Below are positions 55,905 through 64,000 of a stretch of DNA of 64,000 bases, in pieces (within the stretch, counting starts at the first letter, position 1; each line of letters opens with the position of its first letter). Position numbers and translations under genes: made by a program. The DNA is from Podarcis raffonei (Eukaryota; Chordata; Lepidosauria; Squamata; Lacertidae): positions 46,130,001 to 46,194,000 of the forward strand of contig NC_070614.1 of NCBI RefSeq assembly GCF_027172205.1. The letters are read 5' to 3'. The notes beneath the pieces were generated by a model. It ran no database searches. It was not told the DNA's origin and worked only from the letters and a program-made list of their open reading frames with translations.

Positions 55905-56720
55905 AAGACTCTCCTCCTGGAAGAGGGGAGTGGTTGTGGAGGGAGCCGAGCTCCGCCTCAAGCAGGGGGCGTTAGCCCCCTGCCTCCCACTCACCTGGCT
56001 GGCGCCCACGCCCACCGGCAGACACCCAACCAGGTGCCTCTGAGGGGGCGTGTACAGCAGCCTAAATTGCTGCGCCGCCAGCTCCCCCGGCCTCACTCTT
56101 CATCGTCCCATCGCGAGTCACCCACCCTCCACTCCCTTAGAGCTCAGGGTCTCAGTTTTCTTTGGCCTTGCTATGGACCTTAGGTTGGTCGCCCTGGTTG
56201 TCCAGGGGGCCTGGTAGGAATTTTTCCATTTGGCATTAGGCTTTTTGGTTTTTTCGCCTACCTCGTAGCAATCGTCACAACTTTCGTGGTATTGGTGGGT
56301 AGGTTAGGCATTGGAATAATGTGTTGTGGTGTGTCGAAGGGCTAGGTGTGGCCATCGCCTGCGCCTTCAATTTTTGGGTATTCCGTTAAAGGAATCCGGC
56401 GGTCGTGTATTCTGTCCGATGCCTGCTTGGCGGGAGGCCATGGCACGACCCTCAGTGACATCAGGGGAGAGCTTATAGTTGGATTAGCATCAACAGGCTC
56501 CACCTACTGGTGAATAAACCCCCCTGTTTTAGACTCACCCCTCTCTGAGGGGGTGGAGTCAGCTGACGTAATCCAATGCCTAAGCCAATACCTTTTCACT
56601 TGTTGTAATCAATAAAGTTGTGGCCTTTTCTTGCCCATTAACCTTAAATCACATGTCCTTGTGTATTCATTCCACTTTGCGGGGATCGGGTCCTCGAACC
56701 ACAACCATACATTTATTTGA
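55905..56720 (+). mobile_element. Unclassified GC-rich retroelement-like repeat (copy 2)
   Basis: Relative of 41515-42330. Contains GTAGCAATCGTCACAACTTT, CCGTTAAAGGAATCC, AATAAAGTTGTGGCC and ATTCATTCCACTTTG in the same order. GC- and CpG-rich against its surroundings. No coding frame. Fossil of unknown family. Confidence 0.5.
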
Positions 56721-56874
56721 GATAAGCCATATGTGTGGTCTGAGGGGGACAACCATGGTTTCTTTCTCATTTTTTAAAAAAATTACGGGTCATTTTTGTT
56801 GGAGTGTTGAATATTGATGACTATTATTTGAGAGAGTTCGTTTTAAATCCACAACAAACGATGAGAAGACGAAG

Positions 56875-57118
56875 AGAAGAAGAGTTTGGATTTGATATCC
56901 CACTTTATCACTACCCGAAGGAGTCTCATAGCAGCTAACAATCTCCTTTCCCTTCCTCCCCCACAACAAACACTCTGTGAGGTGAGTGGGGCTGAGAGAC
57001 TTCAGAGAAGTGTGACTGGCCCAAGGTCACCCAGCAGCTGCATGTGGAGGAGCAGGGAATCGAACCCGGTTCACCAGATTACGAGTCTACCGCTCTTAAC
57101 CACTACACCACACTGGCA
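56875..57118 (-). mobile_element. MIR-like (CORE-SINE type) element
   Basis: Close copy of 37872-38128 (CCCAAGGTCACCCAGCAGCT, GCTCTTAACCACTACACCAC). Confidence 0.7.
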
Positions 57119-57189
57119 CCTTGCATTTTTGTTCTACTTAACACAGTTCCCTTAGCTGCTTTTTTAAAAGAAAGAAATATTATTTTTCA

Positions 57190-57203
57190 CCACTAGAGTG
57201 CAA
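57190..57203 (+). promoter_or_regulatory. CTCF-like motif upstream of V12
   Basis: CCACTAGAGTGCAA, one mismatch to the core. About 240 bp before the V12 leader. Confidence 0.42.
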
Positions 57204-57429
57204 CCCAGAGCTTCACACGTCTATTCGCAGATAGACCTAACTTTCAATTTAAATATATGTCATCATTCAAAAGATGATTGACAGCAATGAGCCAGCGTCA
57301 CAGAAGGGCAGGAAAGAGACGAGGCAGACTACAGATGGAGTTTGCCTCACCAGAGAACTTTTAAAATACAAGGAACGAGGGAGAGGACCTCAGCCACTGT
57401 TTGGAAGCATCAGGGTATCCTGTTCTAAA

Positions 57430-58376
57430 ATGCAATTGTGCTTGACTGTTTTGGTGGCATTCCTTCTCCTTCCAAAACCAGGTAATATTTCTCTTGGGAG
57501 CTGCTGTAGCATTGATAAGATAATCTTCAAAGTTTCTCAGTAAGAATACCACCCAGTTCACAATCCTATGGTTGGAGTCCCTCGCTATCCAAAAAGGTAC
57601 ATATTTTGACTGTACAAGTCAAGTCTACAAAGAGATGTATTGACAGCTGAGTGTGATTTAAACATAAGTTACCCTAGCCTGGGCACTGTAAGAGTTTCAA
57701 GTTTAAGAATTGAAAACAAAATGTCATGTTCCTATCCTGTTTCGGAAGGTGAGGATTGGAGGGGGGGAATAATCAATTTTAAAAATCAGAGGAACACTTA
57801 GGGCTGAATCTAATGTTAGTCCTACTCAGAGTGGAGGCTTTGAAAATAACAGATATGACTAACTTAGGTTCATTAATTTTAATAGGTCTTCTCTAACTGA
57901 ATGAAAGGCCAAGATTTGGGTAATTTTAGAAATCTTCATAGGATGGGTCGAGATAGAGAGAAACAGCTGGACATACAGAAATATGAATAATATTAATTTC
58001 AGTGGGTCTACTCTGAGTATCACTATCAATTAATACAGCCCAATGTACCTCATTTTTACAGATGTTGGCCTAAGTGACTGTATGTGCCAATTGTTTTCGA
58101 AGTGGACTGTTAAAGAAAGATAAGATGTAAACTTACATTCTTTACTTCTGCGTCCCTACAGACCTTAGCCTTGGGATTAGCCTTGGGATGGATCCACTGG
58201 TAGAACATGAGACTCTCTTAATCTCAGGGTTGTGAGATATATACTGACACAAAAATTGGGGCAAATGACAATATACTCAGAAATCTTAAACTAAAATGAA
58301 GAAGAAGAAGATAGTTCAGTTGGCGATTCGGAAGGTTATTCTTTAGGAAGGAAGGAAGGAAGGAAGGAAGGAAGGA

Positions 58377-58427
<51 letters not shown>

Positions 58428-58765
58428 AGGAAAGGTCTAATTTTGTTTCTCAATTTCTGTTTTATAGGTATCTCTCAAATTGATTCAGTGTCCCAGTCAC
58501 AGAGACAAATGGAATCTCTAGAGGGGCAGGTGGTAACTTTCGATTGCAAATTCACAAGTGGAGACTCATTCCCCTATCTTTTCTGGTATCGTCAGTATGC
58601 CGACAAAAGACCCCAGATCCTCTTGCGTGCTACCAAAGCCGATCAAAATCCAAAGGCTGAAGAGAAGTTTTCTGCCAGTTTGGATATCATAAAGCATACT
58701 GTTCCTCTGACAATTGAAGGAGTCTCTCTCCAGGATGAGGCTGTGTATTACTGCGCTTTGAGTGG
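57430..58765 (+). CDS. TRAV: TCR V gene V12 (TRAV-like)
   Basis: Leader exon 57430-57481 (MQLCLTVLVAFLLLPKP, phase 1, GTAATA donor) and V exon 58468-58765 after TTTTATAG, restoring GISQIDSVSQSQRQMESLEG. Cys (FDCKFTS), Trp (FWYRQYAD) and Cys (DEAVYYCALSG) are present. Same subfamily as V7. The intron ends close to a (GAAG)n(GA)n tract at 58348-58425. An L1 has inserted 51 bp after the RSS. Open and probably functional. Confidence 0.93.
58348..58425 (+). repeat. (GAAG)n(GA)n microsatellite
   Basis: Pure purine tract just before the V12 acceptor region, about 40 bp from the splice site. Confidence 0.95.
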
Positions 58766-58804
58766 CACAGTGAGTCAGCCGTGACTGTGCACTATACAAA
58801 AAGA
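58766..58804 (+). other. 23-RSS of V12
   Basis: CACAGTG, 23 bp, ACAAAAAGA (7/9). Confidence 0.9.
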
Positions 58805-58854
58805 GACGCAAGGGTGCTGAGTGGGCACCGAAACAGTTCTGAGGACAAATTCTC

Positions 58855-59633
58855 TCTCTCTTTTTTAATAATAATTTTTATTAATTTTCCATACAAACAT
58901 ACATATAGTACCACATCCAAATTATCACAAATTTTCTCTTTTGGACTTCCTTCAGCTTCCCTAATTTAATATTGCCTTTCAGCATATCCTTCAAATCTTA
59001 TTTAGTTTTTTACAATACTCCTACTTTCACAGAGCTTCTTGAAATGCTACTAGCGTTATTCTCTCATCACATATGCTTCCCAGATATTCTACAAACTTTC
59101 CCCAGTCCTCGATGAACTTCTGGTCTCGTAGATATCTGATCTTCACTGTTAATTTGTCCAACTCAGCATAGTCCATCAGCTTCATTCTCCATTCCTCTAT
59201 TGTCGGTAATTGCTGCTGTTTCCATTTTTGGGCCAGTAATATTCTTGCCGCTGTTACTGCATATTGGAAAAGTTTACAATCCTTTCTATTTATTTCATTT
59301 CCTACTATTCCTAAAAGAAAAGCCTCCGGTTTCTTGACAAATGTAAATTTCAACATCTTCTTCAATTCATTATATATCATCTCCCAGAAGCCTTTCACCT
59401 TCTTACATTCCCACCACATATGATAAAATGTCCCCTCTTTTTCTTTACATTTCCAACACTTATTGGATGTTTTATACATTTTTGCTAATTTCACAGGTGT
59501 AATATACCATCTATAGATCATTTTCATAACATTTTCCTTTAACGCAGTACATGCAGTAAATTTTATATTTTCATTCCATAGTTTTATCCAATCATTATAT
59601 TGTATATTATAACCAAAATCTCTGGCCCAATGA
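58855..59633 (-). mobile_element. L1 LINE 3' end, 5'-truncated
   Basis: The minus strand is open for 166 codons of the L1 ORF2 C-terminus (MIYRWYITPVKLAKMYKTSN, KCWKCKEKEGTFYHMWWEC). A 19-bp target duplication GTTCTGAGGAYAAATTCTC (58836-58854, 59634-59652) has one mismatch. Confidence 0.92.
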
Positions 59634-59652
59634 GTTCTGAGGATAAATTCTC

Positions 59653-60282
59653 AAGCCAAGTCTTACATTTGCTTGCCAAAAATCCAAGTGCATGTTTTCC
59701 TAATGTAATTTAAACGCACACAGAGAGAGAATAAAGGACTCTGTTACAGACATTGCTATATTCAGGTCTTCAAAGAGCACCCCAACCACTTGATATGGGG
59801 CATTAGAATTGAAATTTCTAGCTTTCAAGTCTCACCAGAAATATTAAGGATTTAGAATCTTCTTAGTCCATCAAAACAAAACAAAACTCCTTTTAAAAAA
59901 AAAGCTTTGGACTTTAAATATAAAAAGTTGAAGTCCATGGGTCAGATCCAGAGTTATTCATAGGCCATTGAAATGTAATGATTAAATTAAGCCTTGCTTA
60001 AATTAAATTAAAGATGATTTATTCTCAGTATGACTGAGTCTAGACCTAATCATTGCTACATTCTTTTGTAATTTCAATTCAATTTGAAAGTTCCATAAAT
60101 TGTTCAGAGAAAAACAAAAACATAAAGCTTTCACTATTGAAACACTTACTTTATTTTGGGAAGAAGCTATATAATCCACTCTTCAGTGAAACCAGTCCTA
60201 GAGTGGTTTACAACTTAAAATATGGAATATTTATAATAGAATGGAATGGAATGTAAATGTAAGCGTAAAAGATAAAAATACA
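59653..60282. other. Intergenic DNA, nothing recognised
   Basis: AT-rich unique sequence without a supportable gene or repeat. Confidence 0.5.

Positions 60283-60369
<87 letters not shown>
60283..60369. repeat. (AAT)n(ATT)n palindromic microsatellite
   Basis: A run of AAT switches to a run of ATT, giving a perfect inverted repeat that can form a hairpin or cruciform. Poly-Asn and poly-Leu frames here are artefacts. Confidence 0.95.
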
Positions 60370-60371
<2 letters not shown>

Positions 60372-60530
60372 ACCCCGCCCATCTGGCTGGGCTTCCCCAG
60401 CCACTCTGGGCAGCTTCAAAAAAAATATTAAAATACTGTAATACATCAAACATTAAAAGCTTCCCTAAACAGGGCTGCCTTCAGATGTCTTCTAAAAGTC
60501 TGGTAGTTGTTGTTCTCTTTGACAAAATAA
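60370..60530 (-). mobile_element. Unnamed family A repeat
   Basis: TACCCCGCCCATCTGGCTGG and AGGGCTGCCTTCAGATGTCT, next to the triplet tract that probably grew from its AAT tail. Confidence 0.65.
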
Positions 60531-61577
60531 ATGTCTGAAAAATCAAACCATAACAACAACAAAAATTACACCACAGCATGAAAACTTTCCCTCTTGCGAT
60601 CTAACCAAATGCTTAATAGAGGAATCCTGTGGCAAGATTCACCAGGATGAACAGCTTAGGATACATCAGATCACTGGCTCAGTTGACTGATTCATGGCTC
60701 AGCTGGCATTAAGTCCCCAACCCCGACACAGCCAAAGATACACTGGTGTAATTTGCTCGTCCCAGCTCAGCTGGCAGATGTAAGACCCGCAAAAGGGGCA
60801 GTCTAGTTGTGCAGTGGAAGAATTTCGGATGGATCCCTGGAGCCTATTCTGGTTGGTCACATGACCTGGCAACATACAATAATTTCAAAGGCTAGTTTCC
60901 CCTCTGTGGCGTTAAGCAGGGCAGCAGATCTGGTGTAACTTTATGCTGTCTTAATTTACAGCAGCTTGCTTTCCTACAGCTTCTTGTACCAATTTACAGT
61001 TGATCCTCCTCCTCCTTCTTCACACAGCTGAGATCAAACAAGGTTTTTTTTTGGGGGGGTGAGCGACAAGAGGAGGTTTATTATGGGAAAGGACCATGAG
61101 CTGAGCTCTGGTATCGAAAACAAATTCCTGGGCTGAGCGTGTGCTCAAAGGCAGCCTTCTCCATAGTTCTAAGAGAAGGTTTTCCGACCCGAGTCACTAT
61201 TGTGAACCTGGCTCCAGCTGTTAGATTTTTGGGTTAAAGGTGGGGAAGCACACAAGTGGCTCTTATAAGCTTGCAAGACCCTGTTCTAGCTAATTTGCTC
61301 ATCTTGAAATTGTGGTCTGGATTTCAGCCATGAGATGGAGATACTGAGCAAGTTCAACTTTAAGAGAGAAAAAAAAACCCTCTAGTTGTAGTCAGCTTCT
61401 AACCACATCCTGTGGTCTACCAGCCCTCAAGTTTAGGTTCCTTTGAAAAATAAATACTTGCCAAAGAGGAAGGCATGAACTTCATTTCAACAAGTCTGCT
61501 CATATTGTGCGGTTCAAGCCTAGAAGTGGATTGAATGGAAATTCTTCTGTGATTCTTCCCTTCTTCATTCCTGAAAA
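60531..61577 (+). promoter_or_regulatory. 5' flank of V13
   Basis: Mostly unique DNA. The last 260 bp share motifs with the V9 and V10 flanks (GAGATGGAGATACTGAGCAA, ACCACATCCTG), including a degenerate CTCF-like GCCATGAGATGGAGA near 61327, so the V promoter probably lies there. Confidence 0.45.
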
Positions 61578-62690
61578 ATGTCTCTCCTGTGGACCTGGCC
61601 TGTCTTGATCCTGGCAGTCTTAAGTAAGTGAAGGTCAATTCATTACCCACAGCCTAAAATTTGTCTTGACACCTTTTTTTACTTCCTAGATTCTCCTGCG
61701 ACACAAGACTTTCACATTTATGGCTTCACTTGCTGACTCCAAACTTACAAACCAGGAAATGCTATAATCCAGAGGTAAAAAAATGGACTGTAGCACTTCA
61801 GGGTCCTGGCAAGGAAAACAACAACAAAATGCATCCCTGTGATGCTATTATTCCACTGATGGGGTGTTTCTAAGGGGAGCATTCAGAAATATGTCATCTC
61901 AGTGGTCATCAGTTCTACTGCCTCATTGCTATTCTAATCTTTTTCTGCTGTGTCTGTAACCAACAGCAAGAGTCAATCGATATTCTAACTCAATAGATCA
62001 GCCTTCCCCAAATTGATACCCTTCATGCAGCTGAGACTGATGTGCACTGTTGTTCAAAACATCTGGAGGACACCAGATGTTTAAAGTTGCTTTGAGTTTT
62101 TCCCATGCTCCAAAGTTGGTTATTGTGCTATTGCTGTGTCTCATTCATGGGGGCACTTCAGAGGTTGCTGGACTAAAGCTCCCATCAACCCTCACTGATG
62201 ACCATGCTGGCTGGGGCTGATGGAAGTTGGAGTACAGCAACATCATGTGGGGGCCACTGGTTCCCCATCCTTGTTGTATATGATGCACCAGGAACTAAGA
62301 TCTCCAGAGCAATTCTGCTCTTGACCATCAGCTCACCCACACATCCATCTACCCATCTCACCTAATCTCTCCTGCCCTTTTCTTCTCTGCAGAAGGGAGT
62401 GTTGGACAGTCAGTGGACCAAACAGAAGGCACTGTGTATGTTGCCCAAGGAGAAAGGATCTTTCTCAACTGTTCCTACCAAGGAAATGTCTACTATCTGT
62501 TCTGGTACATTCAGCATCCAGGCCAACCTCCCAAGCTTTTCCTGAGTAGCTATGACCCACGAGCAGATGGGTCTCTTCTTGGCTTCAAAGCCGAGCAGAA
62601 GAAAGACAAGAAAGACGAGGGGACCTTCAACATGGAGAAACCTGCCAGCCAGCTGAACGACTCTGCTGTCTATTTCTGTGCCATGAGCGA
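61578..62690 (+). CDS. TRAV: TCR V gene V13 (TRAV-like)
   Basis: Leader exon 61578-61623 (MSLLWTWPVLILAVL, phase 1, GTAAGT donor) and V exon 62393-62690 after CTCTGCAG, restoring KGSVGQSVDQTEGTVYVAQG. Cys (LNCSYQG), Trp (FWYIQHPG) and Cys (DSAVYFCAMSD) are present. Same subfamily as V9 and V10. The intron holds a hAT-MITE-like fragment near 62160-62275. Good RSS and open frame. Confidence 0.93.
62160..62275. mobile_element. hAT-MITE-like fragment
   Basis: GCTGGACTAAAGCTCCCATC and GGCTGATGGAAGTTGGAGTA form the usual near-inverted core of lizard fold-back MITEs. Ends degraded. Confidence 0.5.
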
Positions 62691-62729
62691 CACAGTGATG
62701 TGGGCCAATGGAGAAGCAGAGCAAAAACC
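62691..62729 (+). other. 23-RSS of V13
   Basis: CACAGTG, 23 bp, GCAAAAACC (8/9). Confidence 0.94.
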
Positions 62730-63817
62730 TGCAGGTGCAAATGAGACAGAATGGAACAGGGACATTCAGAATATAGTCAGAGATCCAGAGCTGCAATCCT
62801 TTGCACATTCACCTGAAAGTGAGTTGATTCCAACTAGGCATGCATAGAATCTTGAAGCATAGACCTATTATTGATTTTTACCACCCCCACATTTTTTTGT
62901 GCTTTTCGTGAGTAGTCAAAACATTTTACGTTGCAGAAAAACAAAGAACCAAGTGGTGACTTGCCATTATAGATCCACAGTGCATGGTTAGATGTTACCT
63001 CAGAACATAAAAAGGTTCAATCCAAGATCAGCCCAAAGATGGGAATATTCTTTTTCTAGAAGTAAAGAGGGTTTATCGTAAAGAACATTCACATCTAATT
63101 AGTACTAAATAAAATCACATTTGGTGGGAACCTGCAAGACATGAGTTTGTTTTAAAATAAACATCAAATACACCCACCACATAGTAGCACATTTTATTGA
63201 TTTAGCAGTGCCTCATGAAATACATATCAAATAAGTCAGGGTTTTTTTTAACCAGGTGTTAAGGTAAAAGTCTGACTTATTTCTCTGCTCCTGGGGCCAT
63301 GGTCAGTCTGACTGCAACCAACATATATATATATATATAACAAGACTTTTACAAACTGATTCAGCATTGTCATACTCATATATTGATGAAATTCTCCCTT
63401 TAAAGCTGATAGTTATTTCTGATTTCACTCTGTTTCCATATAATGAAAGGGTTCAAAATTTGGGGCATTTCAACTTAGTGGGGAAAGAATGACAGTTTTG
63501 GTCAAAAGGGACACTGTGGAGCTGGGAAAGGTTTGGGAAAGGGCAATTAAAGTGATCCAAATGACTAAAGAAACTCGCATATGAGGAAGTTTTAGAAGAA
63601 AAGGCATGCCACTCAATTTTTTTTAACTGTATCAATGACATCAGCAGCCCTGATACTGGCAGATCAAAGGCTTTTTTCTGGTGGAGAAATAGCCAACATT
63701 TGATCTTCCTTTTGGGTTGGCGTTCTCTCTGTTCTTGGAGAAGCCTCTGCATGCAGTGAGCATCATGCACCACAAAGTGGCGCCATCCATTCATTTGCTA
63801 AAGATCTCCACACTCTC
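62730..63817. other. Intergenic DNA, nothing recognised
   Basis: Unique AT-rich sequence with a short (TA)n at 63325-63340. No leader or V exon seen. Confidence 0.5.
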
Positions 63818-64000
63818 AGGGCCGGATTTAGGTTTGATGAGGCCCTAAGCTACTGAAGGCAATGGGGCCCTTTATATGTCCAGCTGTCCTTTGTCAACAA
63901 CAAATTGTGGCTGTATTTTGCGCTGAATATATGCTATATGGTAATTTATGGACCTAATAGGTATCTAAAGCCATTTGCTCATAACAAAATATGTATTTTA
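63818..64000. mobile_element. Probable hAT-type DNA transposon end, cut by window edge
   Basis: Starts CAGGGCCGGATTTAGG, a hAT-like terminus, and continues to the edge without coding sequence. Inferred from the terminus only. Confidence 0.4.

Noticed and set aside
60231-60449. Poly-Asn and poly-Leu frames on both strands
   Set aside because: Produced by the AAT/ATT repeat.
1-64000. J, D or C segments, 12-RSSs or VH-delta-type genes
   Set aside because: I looked for FGXG motifs with upstream RSSs and for Ig constant domains and found none that stand up.

Overview
The window looks like a squamate reptile (lizard) chromosome. The reasons are its Sauria-type tRNA SINEs ending in ACCTTT repeats, abundant Bov-B LINE 3' ends, CR1, L1 and L2-like LINEs, Ty1/copia elements (rare in amniotes), and a multi-exon type-2 vomeronasal receptor (V2R) gene. 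I cannot name the species.

The host content is of two kinds, all on the + strand. First, a T-cell-receptor variable-gene array, most likely TRA (TRAV): 13 V genes at about 2.8-3.7, 17.4-18.3, 19.4-20.1, 22.8-24.2, 26.3-27.5, 28.8-29.1, 40.0-40.7, 43.3-44.0, 45.5-46.5, 49.1-49.7, 53.0-53.9, 57.4-58.8 and 61.6-62.7 kb. Twelve have an identifiable leader exon with a phase-1 splice. All 13 have an open V exon with both Ig cysteines and the core Trp, followed directly by a CACAGTG heptamer, a 23-24 bp spacer and an A-rich nonamer. There are also three V relics and one probable orphan V promoter. I see no D, J or C segment and no 12-RSS. Second, V2R genes: the last two exons of one gene at the left edge, a complete six-exon gene with an open 874-codon frame at 10.7-16.6 kb, and a relic of the last exon at 4.0 kb.

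Layout: 1-3.97 kb and 14.04-18.55 kb are a recent tandem duplication (unit about 14 kb) carrying a V2R 3' half plus one V gene each. The 5-10 kb stretch is a Ty1/copia element lodged in a GATA microsatellite, followed by the intact V2R gene. From 19 kb to the right edge is V-gene array broken up by transposons. A repeat-rich island at 29-39.7 kb holds an L2/Rex1-like LINE, a copia solo LTR, a young LTR-flanked copia element and a Bov-B nested in a SINE. The 41-64 kb part alternates V genes with nested SINE, LINE and LTR insertions, several with clear target-site duplications.

The V genes would supply germline segments for V-J recombination through their 23-RSSs. The V2R gene encodes a class C chemoreceptor. 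A CTCF-like motif recurs, in the same orientation as the V genes, upstream of many leader exons. This fits CTCF-assisted looping of V promoters known from mammalian TCR alpha and is, to me, the most interesting regulatory signal here. LTR elements are treated as fossils.
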